Assembly: GCF_028737255.1 (NCBI RefSeq)
Contig: NZ_JAQZAN010000016.1
Span: 94,936 to 158,935 of the forward strand
Origin: Actinomycetospora straminea
GTDB lineage: Bacteria; Actinomycetota; Actinomycetes; Mycobacteriales; Pseudonocardiaceae
Length of the DNA stretch: 64,000 bases
Direction of reading: 5' to 3'
Below the pieces are notes generated by a model. The model made no database searches. It was not told the origin of the DNA and saw nothing but the letters and a program-made list of their open reading frames with translations. Below, piece after piece: positions 9,591 through 17,779 of this stretch; within the stretch, counting starts at the first letter, position 1, and every line of letters begins with the position of its first letter. A program made the translations under genes and the position numbers.

Positions 9591-12500
9591 GGGACCTGCC
9601 TCCCCGAGACGTGCACCGGGCAGGCGGTGCGCACCGGGCACCGCGGGCACGCGTCGTTCTCGCGCCCGACGAACACCGGGCCCTCGGTGGCGCGCGCGGC
9701 GGCGCCGACGTGCTCGCGCCACTGCGCGAGGCCCTCGTCGTCGAGCGGTTCCTGCGCGCGCTCCTTGGCCGCCGTCCCGGCGCGCGAGAGGTAGACCAGA
9801 CGCGCGCCGCCCGGCGTGGTGCGCGCGGCCGTGCGGTCGGGGCCGGCGAGCGTCTCGGCGAAGGCGCCGAGCGCGGTCGCGAGCTGGTAGACCGCGAGCT
9901 GGGGGTGGACCTGGGCGTCCGCCTTCGAGATCGGGGTCTTGCCCGTCTTCACGTCGATGATCACCGGGCGGCCGCGGGTGTCGATCTCGAGGCGGTCGAC
10001 CCGCCCGCGCACCCGCACCCCGTCGGTGACCGCGACCTCGAGCTCCCGCTCCACCGCGGCCTCGGTGAGCTGCGCGCGCGTCTGGTCGCGCCAGGTCAGG
10101 AAGCTCGCCAGCATGCGGCGGGTGTTCGCGAGCTCGCGGCGCGAGAACCACGGCGCGCCCGCGTCGACCGACGCCCACGCGACGTCGAGCGCCTCGTCGA
10201 GCTCGCGGGCCTCGGCGCCCTCGGCGGCGCGCTGGACGAGGGCGTGCACGAGCGAGCCGGTGACCGAGGCGAGCGAGTCGGTGTCGTCGCCGCCGTGGGT
10301 CTGCAGGGCCCAGCGCAGCGGGCAGGTCAGGATCGTCTCCACCGCGCTCGGGCTGATCGCGATCGGGCCGGGCGGGCGCAGCGGCGCGTCGGTGGACGGG
10401 GTGAGCAGGCCGTACCAGTCGTCGGGGTCGGCGCCCGGCACGCCGGCGTCGGCGAGGCGCGCCAGCCCCTCGGCGGCCCGCTCGCGGCGGCCGGGGTCGG
10501 CGGCCGGGTCGGTGACGACGCGGCGCAGCTCGCCGACCAGCTCGGCCAGCACCAGCGCGCGGCCCGGACGGCTGCGGGGCCGCTGGGCGTCGGCGGGGTC
10601 GTCGGTCGCCACGCCGCCGTCGACGTCGTCGAGGAAGCGCGAGGGCGTGACGTCCTCGGCCTCGACCGCGCTGACGTGCGCCGCGCGCCGCGCCCGCGAG
10701 AGCGCGACGGCGAACAGCCGCCGCTCCTCGGCGAGCAGCGGCGCCTGCCCGGCGACGGCGGGGTCGTCGGGGATGCCGGCGAGGACGTCGACGAGCCGCT
10801 CGACCCCGAGCAGCGTGCCGCGGCGGCGCAGGTCGGGCCAGGTGCCCTCCTGCACGTCGGGGACGACCACCACGTCCCACTCCCGCCCGCGCGACGCGTG
10901 CGCGGTGAGCAGGGCGACCGCCTCCCCGTCCGGGGCCCGCGGGGCCAGCGTGTCGGCGCGGATGCGCTGGTCGTCGGCCTGGGCGACGAAGCCCGCGACC
11001 GTGCCGCCGGGCAGGTCCTCGACGTAGCGGGCGGCGCGCTCGACCAGGGCGACGACGGCGTCGAGGTCGCGGTCGGCCTGCGCACCGGTGACCCCGCCGC
11101 GCTCGCTGGCGGCGACCCAGCGGCGTTGCAGCCCGCTGCGGTCCCACACGGCCCAGAGGACGTCGGGCACCGAGGCGCCGGCGTCGATCGCGCCCGCCGC
11201 GGCCGCGAGCAGGTCGCCGACGCGGGCCAGCGGCGCCGCCTCCGAGGGGCTCAGCAGCGCGAGCGGGTTCCGCTCCTGCGCGATGTGGTCGAGCAGGGCG
11301 TCGACGAGCAGCGCGTCGCTGGGGGTGTCGGCCGCGCCGCCGCCGGCCTCGTGGCGGCGCAGCAGCCCGCGGCGCAGGCGGCGCACCGCGAGCGGGTCGG
11401 CGCCACCCAGGGGCGAGGAGAGGAGCGCGAGGGCGGTGTCGGCGTCGAGGCGCTGGGGGTCGGCGGCGCAGCGCAGGATCGTGAGCAGCGGGGCGACGGC
11501 CGGCAGCGCGGCGAGCGGGGTGTCGTCGGCGGGGACGGCGAGCGGGACGCCCGCGGCGAGCAGCGCCCGGCGCAGGGGCGGCAGCGAGCCCGCGACGCTG
11601 CGCACGACGACGGCCATGCGCGACCAGGGCACGCCGTCGGTGAGGTGGGCGCGGCGCAGGCGGTCGGCGACCGCGGCGGCCTGGCGCCCGGGGGTGGCGT
11701 AGACGTCGACGGTGACGCGGCCGTCGTCGTCCCCGTGCTCGTCGTGCGCGTGCTCGTCGTCCGTCGGTGTCGGCGCCGTCCGCGTCCGTCCCGGGCCCGT
11801 GCCCGGCAGGGCGGCGACGACGCGGGCGACGGCGGCGCGCAGGGCGGGGCGGCTGCGGTGGTCGGCGTGCAGGACGACGGTGGCGAGCCCGCCGGGGTCG
11901 GCGTCGCGCAGCAGCGACGGGTCGGCGCCGCGGAACCCGAGGACGGAGGAGTCGGGGTCGCCGGCGAGCACCCAGTCTTCGGCGGCGGCGCCGAGGGCGC
12001 GGGCGAGCTCGACCTGCTGGGGGTCCATGTCCTGGACGTCGTCGACCACGAGGTGGCGCACCGCGGCGCGCTCGGCCTCGAGGAGCTCGGGGTCGGCGAC
12101 GAAGGCGTCGAGCACGGCCGCGACCAGCTCGGCGGCGTCGAGCGGGGGCGCGCTCGCGAGAGGGTTGGCGGAGCCCGCGGCCGCGCGCAGGAGCGTGACC
12201 TCCTCGTACGTGCGGTAGAAGCGCCCGGCCGCGATCCAGGCGGGGACGCCGTGGCGCTTGCCGAGGTCGGCGAGCTCGCGGGGTCCGGCGCCGCGCTCGG
12301 CGGCGCGGAGCAGGAGGTCGCGCACCTCGCCGGCGAAGGCGGGCGCCTCCAGCGCGGGCTGCATCCGGAGCGGCCAGCCCGACGGCACCCCGGCGCCCGC
12401 GACCTCGCCGGCGAGCAGCTCGCGCACCATGGCGTCCTGCTGCGCGCCGGGCAGCAGGCGCGGCGGGGCCTCGCCCCGACGCTCGGCGTGGCGGCGCAGG

Positions 12501-12862
12501 ACGGCGAAGGCGTAGGAGTGCACGCTGCGCACGAGCGGCTCGGCGACCGCGCGCGCAGGCCGGTCCGCGTCGTCGTCGAGGGCCCGGCGGCGCGCGGCGA
12601 TGCGCTCGCGGAGGGCGGCCGCGGCGCGCCGGTCGCCGACGAGCACGAGCGGGCGCGCGTCGGGCTGCGCGTGGAGCAGGCGGGCGACCCGCTCGGCGAG
12701 CAGCGTGGTCTTGCCCGTGCCGGGACCGCCGAGCACGCGCAGGAAGCCCGCGTCGTGCTCGAGGAGGCGGCGCCCGGCGTCGTCGAGCACCAGCTCGCCC
12801 GGCACCCACGCCGCGGCGCGGCGGAGCTCGGGGGCGCGGTCGCCGCTCGTCGGGAGGCTCAC
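9587..12862 (-). CDS. adnA: AdnA-type helicase-nuclease subunit
   Basis: This protein of about 1091 residues is the upstream AdnA-like partner. It has a Walker A box GGPGTGKTT, but the Walker B region reads VVDDVQDMD, with Asp where an active UvrD-type motor has the catalytic Glu. In mycobacterial AdnAB the AdnA motor is known to be largely vestigial, and this sequence agrees. The C-terminal RecB-like nuclease has RGRVDRLEID and PVIIDVKTGKTP. The last 25 residues hold CPRCPVRTACP, consistent with an Fe-S cluster ligand set. The GTG at 12862 has a GGAG upstream; two further GTG codons lie within 9 bp. A hairpin repeat lies between it and the divergent alkyltransferase-like gene. Confidence 0.86.
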   Translation of the reverse strand: MSLPTSGDRAPELRRAAAWVPGELVLDDAGRRLLEHDAGFLRVLGGPGTGKTTLLAERVARLLHAQPDARPLVLVGDRRAAAALRERIAARRRALDDDADRPARAVAEPLVRSVHSYAFAVLRRHAERRGEAPPRLLPGAQQDAMVRELLAGEVAGAGVPSGWPLRMQPALEAPAFAGEVRDLLLRAAERGAGPRELADLGKRHGVPAWIAAGRFYRTYEEVTLLRAAAGSANPLASAPPLDAAELVAAVLDAFVADPELLEAERAAVRHLVVDDVQDMDPQQVELARALGAAAEDWVLAGDPDSSVLGFRGADPSLLRDADPGGLATVVLHADHRSRPALRAAVARVVAALPGTGPGRTRTAPTPTDDEHAHDEHGDDDGRVTVDVYATPGRQAAAVADRLRRAHLTDGVPWSRMAVVVRSVAGSLPPLRRALLAAGVPLAVPADDTPLAALPAVAPLLTILRCAADPQRLDADTALALLSSPLGGADPLAVRRLRRGLLRRHEAGGGAADTPSDALLVDALLDHIAQERNPLALLSPSEAAPLARVGDLLAAAAGAIDAGASVPDVLWAVWDRSGLQRRWVAASERGGVTGAQADRDLDAVVALVERAARYVEDLPGGTVAGFVAQADDQRIRADTLAPRAPDGEAVALLTAHASRGREWDVVVVPDVQEGTWPDLRRRGTLLGVERLVDVLAGIPDDPAVAGQAPLLAEERRLFAVALSRARRAAHVSAVEAEDVTPSRFLDDVDGGVATDDPADAQRPRSRPGRALVLAELVGELRRVVTDPAADPGRRERAAEGLARLADAGVPGADPDDWYGLLTPSTDAPLRPPGPIAISPSAVETILTCPLRWALQTHGGDDTDSLASVTGSLVHALVQRAAEGAEARELDEALDVAWASVDAGAPWFSRRELANTRRMLASFLTWRDQTRAQLTEAAVERELEVAVTDGVRVRGRVDRLEIDTRGRPVIIDVKTGKTPISKADAQVHPQLAVYQLATALGAFAETLAGPDRTAARTTPGGARLVYLSRAGTAAKERAQEPLDDEGLAQWREHVGAAARATEGPVFVGRENDACPRCPVRTACPVHVSGRQVP

Positions 12863-12916
12863 GGGCACCACTCCACCACGGCCCCCCGACACCGCCGCGG
12901 AGGGTGGGCGCGCCGG

Positions 12917-12993
12917 CGCACGGGGTGTGCCAGCCTGGCGTCCACCTGCTGGCAATCCGACACAGCACGCCGATAGGGTGAGGAAAGCCCCCA
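12917..12993 (-). repeat. hairpin repeat copy D (variant, interrupted)
   Basis: Read on the minus strand, this copy starts GGGGGCTTTCC, has a divergent middle, then the TGGACGCCA triloop hairpin core and the tail CACACCCCGTGCG. Both ends match the copies at 19771 and 20924, but the centre is longer and different. The outer stem pairs GCCAGC with GCTGGC instead of CAGCG with CGCTG, so base pairing is kept although the sequence changed. It lies upstream of the alkyltransferase-like gene in the opposite orientation to copy A downstream of it. Confidence 0.7.
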
Positions 12994-13046
12994 CGATCAC
13001 GCTCGCCCCGCTGCCGCGCGGCGCGCGGGCGTGCTGGACTCCTCGT

Positions 13047-13352
13047 GTGGACGAGACCCGGCACGAGCGGATCCGTGCGGCGGTGATGGCGATCCCGGAG
13101 GGCTGGGTGGCGACGTACGGCGACGTCGCCGCCGAGGCCGGCGAGCGCTCGGCGCGCGTGGTGGGCAAGGTGCTGAGCGAGGACGGCGCGGACCTGCCCT
13201 GGCACCGCGTGCTGCGCGCCGACGGCTCCAGCGCCCCGCAGATCCTCGACGAGCAGCACGCCCGCCTGCGCGCCGAGGGCGTCGAGATCCGCGACGGGCG
13301 GGTCGTGCTCGCCCACCACCGCCTCGCGAGGGGGTGGCTTTCCCGACGTTGA
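13047..13352 (+). CDS. alkyltransferase-like (ATL) DNA repair protein
   Basis: This 101-residue protein is the DNA-binding domain of the O6-alkylguanine alkyltransferase family. The active-site PCHR is PWHR here (Trp 52), the hallmark of ATL proteins. These bind O6-alkylguanine and pass the lesion to nucleotide-excision repair instead of removing the alkyl group. The helix-turn-helix GWVATYGDVAAEAG and the Arg finger region fit. The GTG start at 13047 is inferred from homology, because no good Shine-Dalgarno sequence is visible. The last codons (Gly-Trp-Leu-Ser-Arg-Arg-stop) are provided by hairpin repeat copy A. It is divergent from adnA, as Rv3204 is from Rv3202c in M. tuberculosis. Confidence 0.85.
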   Translation: MDETRHERIRAAVMAIPEGWVATYGDVAAEAGERSARVVGKVLSEDGADLPWHRVLRADGSSAPQILDEQHARLRAEGVEIRDGRVVLAHHRLARGWLSRR

Positions 13353-13390
13353 GTGACAGCGTGGACGCCACGCTGGCACGACGCCCCGCG
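13333..13390 (+). repeat. hairpin repeat copy A
   Basis: The copy starts GGTGGCTTTCCCGACGTT, then has the stem-loop CAGCGTGGACGCCACGCTG (8-bp stem, ACG loop), then a degenerate tail. It overlaps the last six codons and the stop of the alkyltransferase-like gene. It is inverted relative to copy D on the other side of that gene. Confidence 0.8.
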
Positions 13391-13482
13391 CCAGGCGCGC
13401 CCCGGCGTGTCGCGCGGGCGAGGATGTGGCGAGCCTGGCGTGCAGTGCCGGCGATGCCGCATCGCTGGTCGGCCGGAGCCAC

Positions 13483-14583
13483 TCAGCCGCGGCGGTAGAG
13501 GTCCAGGTGGGCGGCGGCCGCGGCGTCCCAGGTGTGGGCCCCGGCCAGGGCCCGGCCGACCGTCGCGTGGGCGGGGTCGAGCTCGGGGTCCCCACCGTCA
13601 CCGAACCCGTCCAGGACCTGCCCGATCTCGCGCGCGAAGCCCGCCGGCCCGTCGGCGAATCGCGCCGCGCCGGCGAACACCTCGCGCAGCACCGGCAGGT
13701 CCCGCGTCACGAGCGGCACGCCGGCCGCGAGCGCCTCCATCGCCGCGAGCCCGAAGCCCTCCTTCGTCGACGGGAACGCGAACACCGCCGCGCCCGCCAC
13801 GAGCCCCGGCAGCTCGGCGTCGTCGACCGGCCCCAGCACCACCGGCGACACCCCCAGCGCCGCCGCCCGCGCGAACACCTCCTCGCGGTAGGGCCGGTAG
13901 TCGAACAGGGTGTCCCCGCCCGCGATCAGCAGCGGCACGCCCGGGAGCAGCGCCATCGCCTCGACCAGCTCCAGCGTCCCCTTCCGCGGCTCGATCCCGC
14001 CGACGGCGAGCACGTAGCGCCCGTGGCGCGCCCGCCACGGCTCCCCCGCGCCCGACGCCGCCGCCGCGGCGAAGCGCGCCGCGTCCACCCCGTTCCCGAT
14101 CACCGCCGGCGCCCGGCCCCACCCGGACCGCACCTCGGCCGCCACCGCCTCCGACACGCAGACCAGCGCCGCCGGCTCGACGATCGCCCGCTCGTGGCAC
14201 GCCGCGAGCTCGGGGGTCGTGAACTCGTCGAGGTGGTGCACGGTCCGCCACAGCCCCGCGTAGCCCCGGGCCCGACCCACCGCGTTCGCCGTCAGGCAGT
14301 CCTGCGCGTGCACCACGTCGAACGCACCCTCGAAGGCGTCCCCGAGCAACGCGATCGACCGCAGGATCCGTTCCCCCACCGACTCGCCGTCGATCTCGGG
14401 CACCGGCACCAGCCGCACGGCCACGTCGGCGGACACGGGACGGAAGAACCCCGTGTCCCCGCCCCGCGCGAGCGCCCACACCGTGACCTCGTGCCCCGCC
14501 CGCGCGAACGCCTCGCCCAGCGCCAGCGTGTGCACCACGCCCCCGCGCGGCTTCGTCGAATACGTCAACAGCGCGATGCGCAT
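13483..14583 (-). CDS. MSMEG_0565-type GT4 glycosyltransferase of Nit1C cluster
   Basis: This 366-residue GT-B glycosyltransferase has an N-terminal acceptor domain beginning MRIALLTYSTKPRGGVVH, a VVHAQD segment, and the GT4 donor domain with VLAVGGIEPRKG and the SxxEGFG-type nucleotide-sugar motif TKEGFGLAAMEALA near residue 275. The Lys-Pro-Arg-Gly-Gly N-terminus and the linkage to nitrilase, GNAT-AIR and radical SAM genes match the MSMEG_0565 family of Nit1C clusters. Its ATG overlaps the preceding stop as TGATG, so it is the last gene of the operon. The donor and acceptor are unknown. A glycosylated product or intermediate of the pathway is an inference. Confidence 0.85.
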   Translation of the reverse strand: MRIALLTYSTKPRGGVVHTLALGEAFARAGHEVTVWALARGGDTGFFRPVSADVAVRLVPVPEIDGESVGERILRSIALLGDAFEGAFDVVHAQDCLTANAVGRARGYAGLWRTVHHLDEFTTPELAACHERAIVEPAALVCVSEAVAAEVRSGWGRAPAVIGNGVDAARFAAAAASGAGEPWRARHGRYVLAVGGIEPRKGTLELVEAMALLPGVPLLIAGGDTLFDYRPYREEVFARAAALGVSPVVLGPVDDAELPGLVAGAAVFAFPSTKEGFGLAAMEALAAGVPLVTRDLPVLREVFAGAARFADGPAGFAREIGQVLDGFGDGGDPELDPAHATVGRALAGAHTWDAAAAAHLDLYRRG

Positions 14584-15404
14584 CAGCGGTACGTCTCCGG
14601 CCGGCGCTCGCCGAGGTGGTGCAGCACGGCCCGAGCCGCGCCCACCGCGCCCGGCAGGTCGACCTCGGCCACGGCCAGCCCGCCCTTCGACCAGGTCCGC
14701 GCGAGGATCTCCCCGCCCGGCCCGACGACCTTCGCGCGCCCCAGGAAGTGCAGCGCCCCGTGCCGCCCGCTCTGGTTCGACGAGAGCCACACGACCTGGT
14801 TCTCGGCCGCCCGCGCCTGGTCGTAGAGGTCGAACAGCCGCGCCTGGCGGTCCTGGGCCATGCGCGGCGCGCGGTTGGTCAGCGACGTCGGCCAGGCCGA
14901 GAGACAGGCGATGATCTCCGCGCCGTCCACCGCCAGCGCCCGCGGGGCCTCGGGGAACGTCTTGTCGTGGTCGATGAGCAGGCCCATCCGCCCGAGCGGG
15001 GTGTCGAACGCCGAGAACCCGTCGCCGGCGGCGAACAGCGACGCGATGCCGGCCGGGATGTGCACCTTGCGGTGCCGCCCGAGGATGCCGTCGCCCGAGA
15101 GGCACACCGCCGCGTCGTAGCGCAGCGACCCAGGACCCCGCTCGCTGTAGCCGAGGCAGACGATCATCTCGCCGGCGATGTCGATCACCGACCGCACCTC
15201 GTCGCCGTTCGGCTCCAGCAGCGGCGGCAGGCAGTCGACGTCGGGGTGGCGCAGGTCGGTGAGGTACCCGCCCAGCGCCCCGTCGGGCAGCGCGAGCAGC
15301 GCGACCCCGGCGTCCCGCGCGTGCGAGATGATCATCTTGATGCGGTCGAGGTCGAACCCGACGTCCCGGGTGAAGTGGGCCGCGGCGGCGGCGAGGCGGA
15401 CCAC
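14583..15404 (-). CDS. nitrilase-superfamily paralogue with lost catalytic Glu and Cys
   Basis: This 273-residue carbon-nitrogen hydrolase fold protein is a clear sister of the next upstream gene, but its catalytic triad is broken. The Glu position is Asp 41 (LLALPDGALGGYL), Lys 113 is kept (HRKVH), and the Cys position is Asp 145 (GLLIDHDKTFPE where the active paralogue has MMICYDKAF). The rest of the fold, including TFPEAPRALAVDGAEI and the AENQVVWLSSNQSG region, is well conserved, so it is not decaying. A structural or regulatory subunit of a mixed nitrilase assembly is a plausible role; this is inference. The GTG start lies 10 bp after the preceding stop. Confidence 0.85.
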   Translation of the reverse strand: MVRLAAAAAHFTRDVGFDLDRIKMIISHARDAGVALLALPDGALGGYLTDLRHPDVDCLPPLLEPNGDEVRSVIDIAGEMIVCLGYSERGPGSLRYDAAVCLSGDGILGRHRKVHIPAGIASLFAAGDGFSAFDTPLGRMGLLIDHDKTFPEAPRALAVDGAEIIACLSAWPTSLTNRAPRMAQDRQARLFDLYDQARAAENQVVWLSSNQSGRHGALHFLGRAKVVGPGGEILARTWSKGGLAVAEVDLPGAVGAARAVLHHLGERRPETYR

Positions 15405-15414
15405 CCGGCGGCCC

Positions 15415-16284
15415 CTAGCCGGCCCGGGCCGGGACGGGCGCGAGCGGCGCCGCGTCGTACGACGCCGGCCGCCGGTCGCGCAGGTGACCCATGAACCGGC
15501 GCGCGGCGTCCACCGCGTCGTCGACGTCCACCGACGCGACGGCCAGCCCCGCCTCGGTGCCCGTGGTGGCGAGGACCTCACCGCCCGGGTCGACGATCTT
15601 CGCGCTCGCCACGAGCCGCATGTCCCCGAAGGTCCCGGCCTGGTTCGCCGACACCCAGACGATCTGGTTCTCCAGCGCGCGGGCGCGGTCGAAGAGGTCG
15701 AAGCGGCGGGTCCAGCGGTCGTCGGCGAGCACCGGTGCCTGGTTGGTGCGCGACGCCGGCCACGCCGACATGCACACCACGATCCGCGCCCCGTCGACGG
15801 CGAGCGCCCGCGCGGCCTCGGGGAAGGCCTTGTCGTAGCAGATCATCATGCCGAGCCGACCGAGCGGCGTCTCGAACGCGGTGAACCGGTCGCCCGCGGC
15901 GTACGAGGTGTGCTCGTTGAGCGGCTGGTGGACCTTGCGGTGGTGCCCGAGCACCCCGTCGCCGGTCACGGCCACGGCGCTGTTGTACGGACGCCCGCCC
16001 GACGCCGCGTCGCCGCGCTCGCAGAAGCCCGCGGTGACGACCGTGTCGCCGGCCAGCGCGACCAGCCGCCGCACCTCGGGGCCGTCGACGTCGAGCTGGG
16101 GCGGGACATCGGTCGGGTCGTCGTGCAGCGACGACAGGTACCCGCCCAGCGCCGCCTCGGGCAGCGCGAGCAGGTCGGCGCCGGCGGCCCGCGCCTGCGC
16201 GAGCAGCGCCTCGATCCGCGCGAAGTCCTCGTCGAGGTCGCGGCCGAAGCCCGCGGCCGCGGCCGCGAACGTCCTAACGGTCAT
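15415..16284 (-). CDS. Nit1C nitrilase, catalytically complete
   Basis: This 289-residue nitrilase-superfamily enzyme keeps all three catalytic residues: Glu 43 (LLALPEAALGGYL), Lys 117 (HHRKVHQP) and Cys 149 (GMMICYDKAFPE). The family hydrolyses nitriles or amides through a Cys-thioimidate intermediate. Nitrilases of Nit1C clusters have been linked to cyanide assimilation in Pseudomonas. The ATG overlaps the stop of the GNAT-AIR gene by four bases (ATGA), so translation is coupled. The order nitrilase then pseudo-nitrilase then glycosyltransferase is tightly packed. Confidence 0.88.
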   Translation of the reverse strand: MTVRTFAAAAAGFGRDLDEDFARIEALLAQARAAGADLLALPEAALGGYLSSLHDDPTDVPPQLDVDGPEVRRLVALAGDTVVTAGFCERGDAASGGRPYNSAVAVTGDGVLGHHRKVHQPLNEHTSYAAGDRFTAFETPLGRLGMMICYDKAFPEAARALAVDGARIVVCMSAWPASRTNQAPVLADDRWTRRFDLFDRARALENQIVWVSANQAGTFGDMRLVASAKIVDPGGEVLATTGTEAGLAVASVDVDDAVDAARRFMGHLRDRRPASYDAAPLAPVPARAG

Positions 16285-17774
16285 GGGTGGATCCCTCCCG
16301 TGGTCGGCGCGGCGCCCAGTCCCGTCACGCCCCCGGCGACGGCCTCGGTGGTCTCGCCGTCGGGCCAGCGCAGGGCCACCCCGGCTGGTCCGGTCGAGCT
16401 CTCGGTGAGCGCCCCGCACACCGCGCTCGTCGCCGGGCCGGCCGACGGCGCGGGCGCCCCGGGCTCGTCGGCGGTGAGCAGGGCGAAGCCGGGGAAGCAG
16501 GTCAGCCAGTCGGCGAGGGTCGTGCCGGCCGGGCGGGGCACCGCGGCGACGTCGAGCACCGCGCCGGTCCCCGACGCCTCGGCGAGCATCCCGAGCGTGC
16601 CGACGACCCCGGCCATCGACACGTCCTTGGCCGCCGCCGGCCGGTGCGCCGCGTGCGGACCGAGGGCCCCGACCATCGCCCGCAGGTCGGCGGGCGCCCG
16701 CGTCGACGTCGAGTCCCACTGCCGGCCGGTGTAGCCGGGACGCCAGGTGCCGTGCAGGTCGGCGGTCAGGCGGACGGCCATGCCGGGGCGGCCCCCGGAG
16801 GCCGGGACGGGCGTCGTGGTCCGGCCGAGCGCCGTGACCGCCAGCGACGCCGGCACCTCGAGCTGGGTGTGCCCGCCGATCACCGGCACCCCGTAGGCGT
16901 CGGCGGCGGCGCGCAGGCCGGTGAGCACGCGGTGGGCGAACGAGGCGTCGCGGGCGCCGACGGCGTCGAGCAGCGCGGTCGGCGCGGCCCCCATCGCGGC
17001 GAGGTCGTTGACGTTGACCAGCACCCCGCACCAGCCCGCCCACTCCGGGTCGCGCTCGACCATCGCGGGCAGGATCGCGTCGCAGGCCGCGACGACGTCG
17101 CTGCCGGGCACCGGGGCCCCGTCGTCACCGACGTGCGCACCGGTGCCGGCCAGCCCCGCGACGAGCGCGCCGAGCGGGGCCTTCGTGGCCGCGACGAGGG
17201 CGGCGAAGCGACCGACCGGCCAGCGCATCCGCACGTGCGGGCGGCCGGCGACCGCCGTCGCGCGGACCCGCTGCCAGCCGAGCCGGCGGAACAGGGTCTC
17301 GTTGGCGGCCTGCACGTCGGCCTCGAACCGCAGCACCCCGGCCGTCTCCGCGCGGGCGCACGCGGCCCGGACGAGGGCGGCCCCGACGCGGACCCCGGTG
17401 CGACGGCGGGCCGTCGGGGCGACGACGAGGCGGCTGCCCGTCCACCAGCCGAGGTCGGGGCGCGCGGCGTCGGGGTCGGCGGGCGCGAGGCGCACGCCGC
17501 CGAGCACCTCGCCGGCCCCGTCGCGGGCGACGAGGACCAGGGCGCGCGGGTCGTGGTCGTGCTCGTCGAGGTCGCCGGCGGTGTCGTCGCGGAACAGGCG
17601 CTGCTCGTCGACGAACACCGCTCGCCGCAGGGCACGGTGGGCGGCGACGTCGGGGTGGCGGGCGTCGGCGGCGGGCGCCTCGGTGATCGTCACGTCGCGG
17701 GCGGGCCGGCGGGTGCGGCCGCCGAGGATCTCGTCGGCGGCCCCCAGCCCGAACGAGTCGTCGAGGATCGACAC
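16281..17774 (-). CDS. GNAT acetyltransferase - AIR synthase-like fusion of Nit1C cluster
   Basis: This protein of about 497 residues joins two modules that are separate genes in cyanobacteria (Sll0786 and Sll0787 types). Residues about 35-185 form a GNAT fold with an acceptor N-terminus RRAVFVDEQRLF and the acetyl-CoA loop RRRTGVRVGAAL. Residues about 190-490 are AIR synthase/PurM-like, with VNVNDLAAMGA, VIGGHTQLEVP and AKDVSMAGVVGTLG, which are the ATP-binding and dimer motifs of that fold. The members of this family are induced by nitrogen starvation in some bacteria, but the reaction is not known. The GTG start lies 5 bp after the radical SAM stop, whose GAGG can serve as Shine-Dalgarno. 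Confidence 0.85.
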   Translation of the reverse strand: MSILDDSFGLGAADEILGGRTRRPARDVTITEAPAADARHPDVAAHRALRRAVFVDEQRLFRDDTAGDLDEHDHDPRALVLVARDGAGEVLGGVRLAPADPDAARPDLGWWTGSRLVVAPTARRRTGVRVGAALVRAACARAETAGVLRFEADVQAANETLFRRLGWQRVRATAVAGRPHVRMRWPVGRFAALVAATKAPLGALVAGLAGTGAHVGDDGAPVPGSDVVAACDAILPAMVERDPEWAGWCGVLVNVNDLAAMGAAPTALLDAVGARDASFAHRVLTGLRAAADAYGVPVIGGHTQLEVPASLAVTALGRTTTPVPASGGRPGMAVRLTADLHGTWRPGYTGRQWDSTSTRAPADLRAMVGALGPHAAHRPAAAKDVSMAGVVGTLGMLAEASGTGAVLDVAAVPRPAGTTLADWLTCFPGFALLTADEPGAPAPSAGPATSAVCGALTESSTGPAGVALRWPDGETTEAVAGGVTGLGAAPTTGGIHP

Positions 17775-17779
17775 GGTCC

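Noticed and set aside
9611..12976. 1121-residue open frame on the plus strand across adnA
   Set aside because: Antisense shadow of adnA with low-complexity composition and no domain.
13421..13470. Possible fifth hairpin repeat with AGCCTGGCGT after copy A
   Set aside because: Only about ten bases agree well with copy D, and the stem does not form; too weak to list.
6105..13601. Single 2498-residue open frame covering adnB and more
   Set aside because: It joins adnB with out-of-frame sequence of adnA; the GTGA junction at 9587-9590 and the AdnB N-terminus show two genes.
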